Assembly (NCBI RefSeq): GCF_014193695.1
Contig: NZ_JACHZR010000004.1
Coordinates: forward strand, 682,001 to 746,000
DNA from: Rhizobium sp. BK316
Lineage (GTDB): Bacteria > Pseudomonadota > Alphaproteobacteria > Rhizobiales > Rhizobiaceae
Direction of reading: 5' to 3'
Length of the DNA: 64,000 nt
The notes below the pieces were generated by a model that made no database searches, was not told the DNA's origin, and saw only the letters and a list, made by a program, of their open reading frames with translations. The position numbers were made by a program, and so were the translations under genes. Positions 9,076-17,598 of this stretch are shown one piece after another (positions within the stretch are counted from its first letter, which is position 1; each line of letters starts with the position of its first letter).

Positions 9076-9516
9076 TTACTTCGCGCCAGCGCTGTCCGGT
9101 GGCGGGACGTCGGAGTTCTGCTTGCAGTCCTTCAGCCAGACGTCATAGATCGGATGCTCGACGGCGTTGAGGCCGGGGCTGTCGGCAAACATCCAGCCGG
9201 TGAAGATGCGGCGGATCTTGCGGTCCAGCGTGATCTCGTCGACTTCGACGAAACCATCGATCTTCTGGGCTTCCGACTGGTCGCGCGAATAGCACGCCTT
9301 CGGCGTAACCTGCAGCGCGCCAAACTGGACCGTTTCGTTGACATAGACATCGAAGGTGGTGATGCGGCCGGTGATCTTGTCGAGGCCGGAGAAGACGGCG
9401 ACCGGATTATCGATACGGGCAGCCTGCGCGGGAGTGGAAAGAAGCGCGGCGGAAAGCGCCAACAGCGATACAGTTCCCGCAGCCGGCAGGACCATGTTTC
9501 GCAGGGAAAGCTTCAT
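9076..9516 (-). CDS. DUF2155 domain protein, exported
   Basis: A 146-residue protein with a signal peptide (about residues 1-33, ending near AQA). The mature part begins RIDNPVAVFSGLDKITGRITTF and contains a conserved-looking CYSRDQSEAQK segment and IFTGWMFADSPGLNAVEHPIYDVWL, the signature of DUF2155. ATG 9516 follows GGAGACGGGTAGAT; the frame extends seven codons further without support. It is transcribed after the NDUFA12 gene. The role is unknown; it is a common alphaproteobacterial neighbour of NDUFA12. Confidence 0.87.
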   Translation of the reverse strand: MKLSLRNMVLPAAGTVSLLALSAALLSTPAQAARIDNPVAVFSGLDKITGRITTFDVYVNETVQFGALQVTPKACYSRDQSEAQKIDGFVEVDEITLDRKIRRIFTGWMFADSPGLNAVEHPIYDVWLKDCKQNSDVPPPDSAGAK

Positions 9517-9632
9517 ATCTACCCGTCTCCAGCACATATCAGGTTCACGGCCGCGCGATTGCGGCCAACCTGCGGGTAAAGGTCAATTGTGGCCAAAGCG
9601 CGGGGCAGACCCCGCCATCGATTGCTTGACTC

Positions 9633-10028
9633 TCAGTTGCCAGGTGTCCATGCGTCGTAGTCGCCGGTCACGCGCGGACGTTCGCCGGCAACCGAGAGCG
9701 AGCCCGGCGGGCGATAGGCCTGCGGCGAACCCGTGGGGTTGGCGCGGTGGGGCTTCTGCCATTCCTTGGCAACGTAATTTTCCTTCGACGGCGGAACGTC
9801 GGTGCGGTGATGCATCCAGCCGTGCCAGCCCGGGGGGATGGCGGACGCTTCGGCGTAACCCTTGTAGATCACCCAGCGCTTCGGCAGACCGTAGGAGGAA
9901 AGACCGCCTTCGTAATAGACATTGCCCAACTCGTCTTCACCAACGCGCTTGAAGCCGCGAAGGGCGAACAGCGTGCCGAAAGTGTAATTGTTCCACCAGG
10001 TGAAGGTGTGCAGCAGGAACTTGATCAT
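9633..10028 (-). CDS. NADH:ubiquinone oxidoreductase accessory subunit NDUFA12 family
   Basis: A 131-residue protein matching the alphaproteobacterial homologue of mitochondrial complex I subunit NDUFA12 (B17.2). Seen are the TWWNNYTFGTL start, GNVYYEG, KRWVIYKG and the PPGWHGWMHHRTDVPP segment that marks the family. It is a small peripheral subunit of the membrane arm interface, outside the nuo operon in most alphaproteobacteria. It is read toward DUF2155 with a 116-bp gap. Confidence 0.93.
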   Translation of the reverse strand: MIKFLLHTFTWWNNYTFGTLFALRGFKRVGEDELGNVYYEGGLSSYGLPKRWVIYKGYAEASAIPPGWHGWMHHRTDVPPSKENYVAKEWQKPHRANPTGSPQAYRPPGSLSVAGERPRVTGDYDAWTPGN

Positions 10029-10130
10029 GTCTTTTCCTCGTGGCCGCAGGACGCGGACGAAAGCAGATAGGCTTTTTCGCTTATGCCGCCGCCAAGGCGA
10101 ATTGTCCAGTGATTCCCACTGAGACGGCGG

Positions 10131-10598
10131 TCATTTCAGAGCCATCTTGAAACCGATATGCGAGGGCTTGAAACCCAGCCTTTCATAGAAACGATGGGCA
10201 TCCTTGCGCACTGCATTCGATGTCAGCTGGACGAGCCGCACGCCGCGACTTTTCGCCTCGGCAATGGCGAATTCGATCATCCGAGCACCGATGCCCTGCC
10301 CACGCAGATCGGCACGCGTCTGCACCGCCTCGATGATCATGGCGGACGAGCCGCGTCCATTGAGTGAGGTGGTGATCATCGTCTGGAAGGTGCCGACGAC
10401 TTCTCCATTCCATTCGGCAACATAGAGCGTCTGGTTCGGCGATGCAGCGATCGTCGCAAAGGCGCTGATATAATCCGGATATGCCTTCGGATCGGTCGTA
10501 TCCCCATGGCCGCCGAGCGGATCGGCGGCAAACATTGCGATCAAGGCCGACAGATCGCTTTCACGCGCCTCGCGAATGATGATGTCGCCAAATGCCAT
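10131..10598 (-). CDS. GNAT-family N-acetyltransferase
   Basis: A 155-residue GNAT protein. The acetyl-CoA loop reads RADLRGQGIGARMIEFA (residues 96-112) and the C-terminal FYERLGF motif is at 138-144. Its start ATG follows the stop of the next GNAT gene by one base, so the two are translationally coupled. The acceptor substrate is unknown. Confidence 0.87.
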   Translation of the reverse strand: MAFGDIIIREARESDLSALIAMFAADPLGGHGDTTDPKAYPDYISAFATIAASPNQTLYVAEWNGEVVGTFQTMITTSLNGRGSSAMIIEAVQTRADLRGQGIGARMIEFAIAEAKSRGVRLVQLTSNAVRKDAHRFYERLGFKPSHIGFKMALK

Positions 10599-10599
10599 G

Positions 10600-11106
10600 T
10601 CAGTGGAGCTCGAGCACCTTTTCGAGGACCAGCGTCGGGATGCCGGACTGGCCGGGACCGTCGTTCTCGTTACTGCCGGCTTCGACGAAACCGAGCCGCT
10701 CATAGAAATGGATGGCTTTGTGGTTCTGCACCTCGACTTCCAGCCGCATAATCTCTGCGTCCGGGAAGCAGGTTTCGAGCTCCGCGAAAATATCGCGGCC
10801 AATGCCCTGCCGATGCAGGCCGGGTCGGACATAGAGGAGATATAGCATGACGGTCTTCGTCGTTTCGTCCGACATCGCCGCATAGCCCATGCCGCCGATA
10901 TCCCTGCCATCGTCGGCGACGAGAAACTCGGCATTTTTCTTCGCCAGCCGCGCCTTCAGCGCAGCCGGCGAAAAGAGATGAGCGACCAGTTCGTTGACCT
11001 TTGCGGCACCATAGCCGGCGTCATAGGCGGCATGGAAGCTTTCGACCAAGAGGGCTTGCACCTTATCGAGATCGCGCTCGCTGGCCGTTCGGACGAAATA
11101 AACCAA
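10600..11106 (-). CDS. GNAT-family N-acetyltransferase
   Basis: A 168-residue GNAT protein with the acetyl-CoA loop RPGLHRQGIGRDIF and the HFYERLGF motif. It starts at TTG 11106, chosen because AAGGAGAAGG lies 4-13 bases upstream; there is no nearby ATG. It is the first of two coupled GNAT genes, 65 bp after gatB. It differs enough from its partner not to be a recent duplicate. Substrate unknown. Confidence 0.86.
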   Translation of the reverse strand: MVYFVRTASERDLDKVQALLVESFHAAYDAGYGAAKVNELVAHLFSPAALKARLAKKNAEFLVADDGRDIGGMGYAAMSDETTKTVMLYLLYVRPGLHRQGIGRDIFAELETCFPDAEIMRLEVEVQNHKAIHFYERLGFVEAGSNENDGPGQSGIPTLVLEKVLELH

Positions 11107-11171
11107 GACCTTCTCCTTACGGCATCGGCCATTCGAAAACCGCTTCGCACGCTTCGGCTAATGCCTTCAGC

Positions 11172-12674
11172 TTATTCCTCGATGCCGAGCTTAGCCTTGA
11201 CGAGAGCCTGCACGGCCTGCGGGTTGGCCTTGCCACCGGTCGACTTCATGACCTGACCGACGAACCAGCCGGCAAGCGTCGGCTTCGCCTTGACCTTGGC
11301 AACCTGATCCGGGTTGGCGGCGATGATTTCATCGACAGCCTTTTCGATCGCGCCGGTGTCCGTCACCTGCTTCAGTCCGCGGCTTTCGACGATCTCGGCG
11401 GGATCGCCGCCTTCGTTGAGGATGATTTCGAAGACGTCCTTGGCGATCTTGCCGGAGATGGTCTCAGCCTTGATGAGGTCGATGATGGCACCGAGCTGGG
11501 CCGGAGAAACCGGCGTCTCCTCGATATCCTTGCCGGTGCGGTTCAGTGCGCCGAGCAGGTCATTGATGACCCAGTTGGCAGCCGTCTTGCCGTCGCGGCC
11601 TTCGGCAACAGCTTCGAAGTAATCGGCAATCGCCTTTTCCGAGACGAGCACGGAAGCGTCATAGATCGAGAGACCGAGCTCGCGAACGAAACGCTCTTTC
11701 TTGTCGTCGGGCAGTTCCGGCAGATGTTGGGCCAGATCACTGATGAAGGCGTCGTCGAATTCGAGCGGCAACAGGTCCGGATCGGGGAAATAGCGATAAT
11801 CATGCGCATCTTCCTTGGTGCGCATGGACCGCGTCTCGCCCTTGTTCGCGTCGAACAGGCGGGTTTCCTGATCGATCGTGCCGCCATCCTCGAGAATGCC
11901 AATCTGCCGGCGGGCTTCGAATTCGATCGCCTGGCCGATGAAACGGATGGAGTTGACGTTCTTGATTTCGCAGCGCGTGCCGAAAGGCTCACCCGGGCGG
12001 CGCACGGAGACGTTGACGTCGGCACGCATGGAGCCTTCGTCCATGTTGCCGTCGCAGGTGCCGAGGTAGCGCACGATCGAGCGCAGCTTCGTCATGTAGG
12101 CCTTGGCCTCATCGGAGGTGCGCATATCCGGCTTGGAGACGATTTCCATCAGCGCCACGCCCGAACGGTTGAGGTCCACATAAGACATGGTCGGATGCTG
12201 GTCGTGCATCGATTTGCCGGCATCCTGCTCCAGGTGCAGGCGCTCGATACCGATCTCGATATCCTCGAACTGGCCCTGACGATCCGGGCCGAGCGAGATG
12301 ACGATCTTGCCCTCGCCGACGATTGGGTCTTTATACTGCGAGATCTGATAGCCCTGCGGCAGGTCCGGATAGAAATAGTTCTTGCGATCGAAGACCGAGC
12401 GCTTGTTGATCTCAGCCTTCAGGCCGAGACCGGTGCGCACCGCCTGCTTGACGCATTCCTCGTTGATGACGGGCAGCATGCCGGGCATGGCGGCATCGAC
12501 CAGCGAGACATTCGAATTCTGCGGCTTGCCGAATTCCGTCGAAGCGCCGGAGAAAAGCTTGGAATTGGAGAGCACCTGGGCATGGACTTCCATGCCGATG
12601 ATGACTTCCCAATCGCCAGTGGCGCCGGGGATATAACGTTTCGGATCGGGCGTGCGAACGTCGACAATGGTCAT
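11172..12674 (-). CDS. gatB: Aspartyl/glutamyl-tRNA(Asn/Gln) amidotransferase subunit B
   Basis: A 500-residue subunit that binds mischarged Glu-tRNA(Gln) or Asp-tRNA(Asn) and activates it for amidation with ammonia from GatA. Recognised by EVIIGMEVHAQVLSNSKLFS, YPDLPQGYQISQY, DLNRSGVALMEIVS, CDGNMDEGSMRADVNVS and the C-terminal helical tail domain. ATG 12674 gives the usual length. gatB is separated from gatC-gatA by about 1.6 kb of small genes. Confidence 0.97.
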   Translation of the reverse strand: MTIVDVRTPDPKRYIPGATGDWEVIIGMEVHAQVLSNSKLFSGASTEFGKPQNSNVSLVDAAMPGMLPVINEECVKQAVRTGLGLKAEINKRSVFDRKNYFYPDLPQGYQISQYKDPIVGEGKIVISLGPDRQGQFEDIEIGIERLHLEQDAGKSMHDQHPTMSYVDLNRSGVALMEIVSKPDMRTSDEAKAYMTKLRSIVRYLGTCDGNMDEGSMRADVNVSVRRPGEPFGTRCEIKNVNSIRFIGQAIEFEARRQIGILEDGGTIDQETRLFDANKGETRSMRTKEDAHDYRYFPDPDLLPLEFDDAFISDLAQHLPELPDDKKERFVRELGLSIYDASVLVSEKAIADYFEAVAEGRDGKTAANWVINDLLGALNRTGKDIEETPVSPAQLGAIIDLIKAETISGKIAKDVFEIILNEGGDPAEIVESRGLKQVTDTGAIEKAVDEIIAANPDQVAKVKAKPTLAGWFVGQVMKSTGGKANPQAVQALVKAKLGIEE

Positions 12675-12750
12675 GAGATGCTCTTCGAAGGCTGTTCTTT
12701 TCAACTGGTGAGGTAAAGGAAATGGCCTGCCGGTGCAAGGCTTTCAACGG

Positions 12751-13260
12751 TTAGAAACCGGGGCCGTAACCTTCCGGCTCCTGCGGGCCGAGATGCTTGG
12801 TGAGCCCGACGGACGGTACGTCACGATCGAGCTTCGGATTATAGGCGACCGAGAGCCAGTGGATCGAATAACCGTGCTTCTGAAAGAAGGCGATCGCCTC
12901 GGAATTTCCCGAGTGGGTCTGCATTGCCGCCTCCTCGAAGCCCTGCTCCAGAATATCGGCCTCGATACGCTCCAGCAGAGCGGTGCCGAGCCCCTGCCGG
13001 TTGAAGCTCGGGTCGATCCAGAAGTCGGAAATCGTCTCGTCCAGCCCCTCGCGCGCAGCCCAACCGGCAACCTGTCCGTTCTGCTCGACGACAGTGATGG
13101 TCAGCCAGTTATTGTCCACAAAAGTCCGGAAGGCGCTGCGGGCTCCATCCGTCATGGCGTCCGATTCGCCGATCAATGCCATCGCTCTTTGCCAGGCTCG
13201 TAAGCCGATTTCGCTCAAGAGTTCCGTTTCGCCTTCGCGGGCATTGCGAATGTGGATCAA
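12751..13260 (-). CDS. GNAT-family N-acetyltransferase (possible partner of the TopAI-like gene)
   Basis: A 169-residue GNAT protein: IHIRNAREGE at the start, acetyl-CoA loop NRQGLGTALLERI and a late AIAFFQKHGYS motif. TTG 13260 is chosen because GGAGG sits five bases upstream; longer frames lack this. It is divergent from the TopAI/YjhX-like gene at 13580, with 319 bp between. In E. coli the TopAI toxin is paired with YjhQ, a GNAT-fold antitoxin, so this neighbour may play a similar part; that is an inference from context. Otherwise a GNAT of unknown substrate. Confidence 0.82.
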   Translation of the reverse strand: MIHIRNAREGETELLSEIGLRAWQRAMALIGESDAMTDGARSAFRTFVDNNWLTITVVEQNGQVAGWAAREGLDETISDFWIDPSFNRQGLGTALLERIEADILEQGFEEAAMQTHSGNSEAIAFFQKHGYSIHWLSVAYNPKLDRDVPSVGLTKHLGPQEPEGYGPGF

Positions 13261-13579
13261 TGGCACCTCCGCTCTATGAGAGAGAGTAGACCATTGAGTC
13301 GGGCAATTTTCCAGTGCCTCCAATGAGATAAAAGGGGAAAGCATTTCGATCGGCTTTTCTGCGCAAGCCTCGTCCGGCTTGACCGGATCGTGGTTGCTGA
13401 TAAAAGACGCGCCAGAGGTGTTTTATGTCTAACCTGTCTGAGTCCCGGTAAAGGTCCCTGCCCGCAAGCACAGGCTCGCGCGCATGGACCCGAAAAACGA
13501 AGCCGCGGCGTATCGGCAAGCCCGAACGCCAGATCGTTTTTGTGCGCCTTTACTAAGGCGTGTTTCCGGATCAACAGCA
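13261..13579. other. Divergent intergenic region, no gene seen
   Basis: The 319 bp between the GNAT gene and the TopAI-like gene hold no convincing ORF or RNA. A small inverted repeat, TCCGG-cttga-CCGGA at 13373-13387, is the only symmetric site noticed and could be an operator. Confidence 0.4.
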
Positions 13580-13837
13580 ATGGACATCTCGCGCGCAGAA
13601 CAGCGCATCCTGCACCTTATGGCCCAGGGCGGCCGTATCGAAATTACCCGCGACGACAATAAGAAGATCGAAACGGTGAACTGCTTCACCCGCGACGGCT
13701 GGGTCTATCCCGGCTTCGGTCTGGAGCTTTTCCGTAAGCTGAAACGGCTGAAGGCGATCAAATCTTCCGCCGGCCAGCCTTATCGGATCACGGACAGAGG
13801 GCTGAAACTGGTCAGGTCGCAGCTCGACAACAGATAG
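13580..13837 (+). CDS. TopAI/YjhX family protein (UPF0386), putative topoisomerase I inhibitor
   Basis: An 85-residue protein with the features of E. coli YjhX/TopAI: start MDISRAEQRILHLMAQGGRI, a central cysteine-containing strand (TVNCFTRDG), LFRKLKRLKAIKS, and the conserved end GQPYRITDRGLKLVR. The length equals the E. coli protein. ATG 13580 is used; the open frame continues upstream without likeness. TopAI blocks topoisomerase I; whether the rhizobial protein is toxic is not known. A GNAT gene lies divergently upstream, resembling the TopAI-YjhQ pair in content but not in orientation. Confidence 0.82.
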   Translation: MDISRAEQRILHLMAQGGRIEITRDDNKKIETVNCFTRDGWVYPGFGLELFRKLKRLKAIKSSAGQPYRITDRGLKLVRSQLDNR

Positions 13838-13889
13838 GGCTGACAAGAGCTTGGCCGTGCAGCAAAGTTGCTGCGCGGCCGACAGAGTT

Positions 13890-14165
13890 TCAGAGCTTTT
13901 CGGAAAGCTCCGGACGCATCGCCGTCCACTCCTCGGCAATCGTGCCCGCGCCGACCGTCTTGCCGGCGCGGCGATACCAGTAGCCGGCGTTCCAGTCGTC
14001 GCCTTCGACGCGATGACAAAGCGCGTGGCCCCAGTCGAAGGGCTGTTCGCCTTCATGGTTCTGGCAGATTTCGTGAACCGCCTCCCACTCCGCGCCCATC
14101 TTAAAGCCGCTGGCAGCGAGGCGATCAAAGGCCTCGATCAATCGCGCAAGATCCCGTTTCGGCAT
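13890..14165 (-). CDS. Conserved hypothetical protein, 91 residues
   Basis: A soluble protein without signal or membrane segment, starting MPKRDLARLIEAFDRL. It is rich in Trp and His in its middle (EWEAVHEICQNHEG, DWGHALCHRVEGDDWNAGYWYRR), which suggests a compact domain, perhaps metal- or nucleotide-binding, but I recognise no family with known function. It converges with the TopAI-like gene and lies downstream of gatA behind a stem-loop. Confidence 0.7.
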   Translation of the reverse strand: MPKRDLARLIEAFDRLAASGFKMGAEWEAVHEICQNHEGEQPFDWGHALCHRVEGDDWNAGYWYRRAGKTVGAGTIAEEWTAMRPELSEKL

Positions 14166-14197
14166 GAGGCCCTCCCCGCAAAGTCCTCCCTCTATAA

Positions 14198-14238
14198 CAG
14201 GCGCCGCCTCGAAATCCGAGACGGCGCCTGCTTTTCTT
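14198..14238 (+). terminator. Stem-loop between gatA and a small gene
   Basis: A 9-bp stem (14198-14206 with 14222-14230) plus an inner 4-bp CTCG/CGAG stem, followed by CTTTTCTT on the plus strand. On the minus strand the T-run is poor, so for gatA it may only protect the 3' end. Confidence 0.55.
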
Positions 14239-14271
14239 CAATCGCGAAGATTGATTGGATCGTTAGATCTG

Positions 14272-15753
14272 TTACCACCACTTGGCCGGCGTGAACTTGC
14301 CGGCCGCCTGTTCGATGACATGGGCGGTCTTGAAGAGGGTTTCCTCGTCGAAGGCCTTGCCGATGAGCTGCAGGCCGAGGGGCAGGCCCTTATGGTCCAG
14401 ACCGGCAGGGACGGCGATGCCCGGCAGGCCGGCCATGTTGACCGTCACGGTGAAGATGTCGTTCAGGTACATCTTGACCGGATCGGCGGCGAGGTTCTCG
14501 TCGGCAACGCCGAAGGCGGACGACGGGGTGGCCGGCGTCAGGATGGCGTCGACGCCGGCATCGAAGGCGAGTTCGAAATCGCGCTTGATCAGCGTGCGAA
14601 CCTTCTGGGCGCGCAGGTAATAGGCGTCGTAGTAACCGGCCGACAGAACATAGGTGCCGATCATGATGCGGCGCTTAACTTCCTGGCCGAAGCCGGCGGC
14701 GCGCGTCTTTTCGTACATATCGACGATATCCTTGCCGTCGACCCGTAGCCCGTAGCGCACGCCGTCATAACGGGCGAGGTTCGAAGAGGCTTCGGCGGGC
14801 GCCACGATGTAGTAGGCCGGAAGGGCGTATTTCGTGTGGGGCAGAGAGATGTTGACGATCTCGGCACCGGCATCCTTCAGCCAGGCGATGCCCTGCTGCC
14901 AGATGGCTTCGATCTCCTCGGGCATGCCGTCGACGCGATATTCGTTCGGAATACCGATCTTCATGCCCTTCAGCGATTTACCGATGGCGGCCTCATAATC
15001 CGGAACCGGCAGATCGACCGAGGTTGTGTCCTTGGCGTCGACGCTGGCCATCGACTTCAAGAGAATTGCGGCATCGCGAACATCGCGGGCGATCGGGCCG
15101 GCCTGATCGAGCGAAGAGGCGAAGGCAACCGTGCCCCAGCGCGAGCAGCGGCCATAGGTCGGCTTGATGCCGACGGTGCCGGTGAAGGCTGCCGGCTGGC
15201 GGATCGAGCCGCCGGTATCGGTGGCGGTGGCGCCGGCGCAGAGATGAGCGGCAACGGCTGCGGCCGAACCACCGGAAGAGCCGCCGGGAACGAGCTGCTG
15301 ATTGGAGCCCGCGGCACGCCAGGGGTTGATGACAGCGCCATAATACGAGGTCTCGTTGGAAGAGCCCATCGCGAACTCGTCCATGTTCAGCTTGCCGAGC
15401 ATGACGGCGCCGTCGTCCCAGAGGTTCTGGGTAACCGTCGATTCATACCGCGGCTCGAAGCCGTCGAGAATGTGGCTGCAGGCCTGGGTGTGCACGCCAA
15501 CGGTGGCGAACAGGTCCTTGATGCCGAGCGGGATGCCTTCAAGATCACCTGCCTTGCCGGCTGCGATGCGCTCGTCGGAATTCTTCGCCATGAGACGTGC
15601 GAGATCCGGCGTGACCTTGATATAGGCGTTGAGCTGGCCATTGGCCGCATCGATCGCCGAAATATAGGCTTCGGTCAGTTCGCTGGCGGTGATCTCCTTG
15701 GCGCGCAGCTTCTGGCGGGCTTCGGCAATGGTCAGGCTGGTGAGTTCGCTCAT
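14272..15753 (-). CDS. gatA: Aspartyl/glutamyl-tRNA amidotransferase subunit A
   Basis: A 493-residue amidase-signature protein that releases ammonia from glutamine for GatB. The Ser-cisSer-Lys triad is visible: Lys in GIPLGIKDLFAT, the glycine/serine stretch PGGSSGGSAAAVAA, and the nucleophile region ATDTGGSIRQPAAF. It follows gatC by 58 bp on the same strand, forming a gatCA unit. Confidence 0.97.
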   Translation of the reverse strand: MSELTSLTIAEARQKLRAKEITASELTEAYISAIDAANGQLNAYIKVTPDLARLMAKNSDERIAAGKAGDLEGIPLGIKDLFATVGVHTQACSHILDGFEPRYESTVTQNLWDDGAVMLGKLNMDEFAMGSSNETSYYGAVINPWRAAGSNQQLVPGGSSGGSAAAVAAHLCAGATATDTGGSIRQPAAFTGTVGIKPTYGRCSRWGTVAFASSLDQAGPIARDVRDAAILLKSMASVDAKDTTSVDLPVPDYEAAIGKSLKGMKIGIPNEYRVDGMPEEIEAIWQQGIAWLKDAGAEIVNISLPHTKYALPAYYIVAPAEASSNLARYDGVRYGLRVDGKDIVDMYEKTRAAGFGQEVKRRIMIGTYVLSAGYYDAYYLRAQKVRTLIKRDFELAFDAGVDAILTPATPSSAFGVADENLAADPVKMYLNDIFTVTVNMAGLPGIAVPAGLDHKGLPLGLQLIGKAFDEETLFKTAHVIEQAAGKFTPAKWW

Positions 15754-15811
15754 CGTGTTTTCGCTTCAGATCTGAAAATGGCAACGGGGTCGGAAAGAGG
15801 CGTTGAGCGCC

Positions 15812-16099
15812 TTATTCGACGACTTTCGGTACCAGGAAGAAGTTGTGGTCGGTGATCGGGGCATTGGCAACGACATCGGCGGCCTTGTTGCCGTCATTGA
15901 CGACATCGGTCCGCTTCTTCATGTCCATCGGCGTGACCGAGGTCATAGCCTCGACACCTTCGACGTCAACTTCGGAAAGCTGCTCGACGAAGCCGAGGAT
16001 ACCATTCAGCTCACCGACCATGCGATTTGCCTCTTCTTCCGAGACGGCAATACGGGCAAGGCGCGCAACGCGCTTAACGGTGGCGAGATCGACGGACAT
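15812..16099 (-). CDS. gatC: Aspartyl/glutamyl-tRNA amidotransferase subunit C
   Basis: A 95-residue clasp subunit holding GatA and GatB together. Seen are VKRVARLARIAVSEEEA, LNGILGFVEQLSEVDVEGVEAMTSV and a C-terminal DHNFFLVPKVVE, all typical of GatC. CCGGAGAATGCC precedes the ATG. An 18-bp palindrome lies 12 bp upstream of the start. Confidence 0.96.
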   Translation of the reverse strand: MSVDLATVKRVARLARIAVSEEEANRMVGELNGILGFVEQLSEVDVEGVEAMTSVTPMDMKKRTDVVNDGNKAADVVANAPITDHNFFLVPKVVE

Positions 16100-16110
16100 G
16101 GCATTCTCCG

Positions 16111-16128
16111 GATAGGAATTTTCCTATC
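16111..16128. promoter_or_regulatory. Palindrome upstream of gatC
   Basis: GATAGGAATTTTCCTATC has two 8-bp arms around a 2-bp centre and sits 12 bp before the gatC ATG. It could be an operator or form a hairpin in the 5' leader next to the ribosome-binding site. No factor is known to me. Confidence 0.4.
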
Positions 16129-16224
16129 GCTATAAAGACCCTGTCCGTCCTGTGCAACGGGTTTGCCTTTTCGGCAACGCAGAATTCCTCTCCTCAAATC
16201 CACCTGGATTCGAGGAGTTATGCA

Positions 16225-16929
16225 TCAGAGCGAGAAGCTTTCGCCGGGCTTCGGCGCCTTCACTTCGGTCTTGGAAGCCTCCATGCCTGCAATGAATTTC
16301 TCCGGCGTCTGGTCGATGATCGGGAAAGTGCCGTAGTGGCCGGGAATGGCCGTCTTGAAGTTGAAGTAGCGCTGGCAGGCAAGCGCTGCGACAGCACCGC
16401 CCATGGTAAAGCGGTCGCCGATCGGGACGATGCCGATATCCGGCTGATGCAATTCGTTGATCAGCCCCATGTCGGAGAAGATATCGGTGTCGCCCATATG
16501 GAAGAGGCTGGGCTCGTCCTCGAAATGCAGCACGAGGCCGTTCGGATTACCGAGCGAATGGGAAACGCCATCTTCGGTGATCTGGGCGGAAGAGTGCAAC
16601 GCATTGGTGAAAGTCGCACTGAAGCTGCCGAGCGAGACGGTGCCTCCGGTATTGCCCATTTCGAGCTTCTCGACTCCTCTGGAGCCGAGCCAGGAAGCAA
16701 GGTCGGCATTGGCAAGAACGACGGCGCCGGCTTCCTTGGCAATCTGGACCGTATCGCCGACATGGTCGGCATGGCCGTGGGTCAGCAGGATGTGGGTGAT
16801 GCCGTTGGTCACGTCCTTGATATCCTGGCCGGCGAAGGATGGGTTATAAGTCAGGAAGGGATCGATCAGGATTTTGGCGGCTTTCGTCTCGATGCGGAAA
16901 GCAGCATGGCCGAGCCAGGTGATCTTCAT
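16225..16929 (-). CDS. Metal-dependent hydrolase, UPF0173 (metallo-beta-lactamase fold)
   Basis: A 234-residue protein starting MKITWLGHAAFRIET. The metal motif reads LTHGHADHVGD, with further ligands in FHMGDTDIF and PGHYGTFP. The whole resembles UPF0173 proteins, small MBL-fold hydrolases of unknown substrate present across bacteria and archaea. It stands alone between gatC and ruvX. Confidence 0.92.
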   Translation of the reverse strand: MKITWLGHAAFRIETKAAKILIDPFLTYNPSFAGQDIKDVTNGITHILLTHGHADHVGDTVQIAKEAGAVVLANADLASWLGSRGVEKLEMGNTGGTVSLGSFSATFTNALHSSAQITEDGVSHSLGNPNGLVLHFEDEPSLFHMGDTDIFSDMGLINELHQPDIGIVPIGDRFTMGGAVAALACQRYFNFKTAIPGHYGTFPIIDQTPEKFIAGMEASKTEVKAPKPGESFSL

Positions 16930-16985
16930 GAAAAGTCTCCTTTATTACGTGATGCAAAAGACGATTTCGGAGCCAGAATGGTTCA

Positions 16986-17033
16986 AAGCAATTCCGGCCG
17001 GAAAACCGTTTCGCACTTTTTCTGGAATTGCTC
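16986..17033. repeat. Rhizobial palindromic element with AGCAATTCC/GGAATTGCT ends
   Basis: A 9-bp perfect inverted repeat (16987-16995 with 17024-17032) around a GC-rich centre containing CGTTTCGCACTTTTT. I know this kind of short element from many Rhizobium and Agrobacterium intergenic regions. It lies between the UPF0173 gene and ruvX; a decayed relative seems to follow xthA near 55430-55495. Confidence 0.6.
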
Positions 17034-17106
17034 TAAGGACATAGCCGATATGGCCGCAAAGAAAAGCGGTGGGCGGTTCAATTTCTTTTGACAGGATGAC
17101 ACGACA

Positions 17107-17598
17107 ATGACGGTGCTGACGATCGAGGAACTGGCCGAAGCACTCGGCCCCGGACAGGCAATTGCCGGCCTCGATCTTGGCACGAAGACGATCGGTCTTG
17201 CCATGTCCGATCTCGGACGCCGCTTTGCGACGCCGCGCCCGGTCATCAAGCGCGAGAAATTCACCATCGATGCCGAGACCCTGCTGGCCTTCGCAACGAA
17301 AGAAAAAGTCTCAGCCTTCGTCATCGGCCTGCCGATGAATATGGATGGATCGGCAGGGCCGCGCGTTCAGGCGACGCGAGCTTTCGTGCGCAACATGGAA
17401 CAGAAGACCGCCATTCCCTTTGTTTATTGGGATGAGCGGCTATCGACGGTGGCGGCAGAACGGGCCTTGCTGGAAATGGATGTTTCGCGGGCAAAACGCG
17501 CCGAACGGATCGATTCGGCTGCGGCAAGCTTCATCCTTCAGGGAGCGCTTGACAGGCTTTCCTTGCTGGCGAGATCGGCAGACGATACGGAGGCGTGA
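17107..17598 (+). CDS. ruvX: Putative pre-16S rRNA nuclease / Holliday junction resolvase-like YqgF
   Basis: A 163-residue RNase H-like protein. The acidic motif IAGLDLGTKTIGLAMSD, the VIGLPMNMDGSAGPR segment and YWDERLSTVAAERAL with a final IDSAAASFILQGAL match YqgF/RuvX, shown in E. coli to process the 5' end of 16S rRNA. The last 61 bp overlap the convergent DUF6105-like gene. Confidence 0.93.
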   Translation: MTVLTIEELAEALGPGQAIAGLDLGTKTIGLAMSDLGRRFATPRPVIKREKFTIDAETLLAFATKEKVSAFVIGLPMNMDGSAGPRVQATRAFVRNMEQKTAIPFVYWDERLSTVAAERALLEMDVSRAKRAERIDSAAASFILQGALDRLSLLARSADDTEA

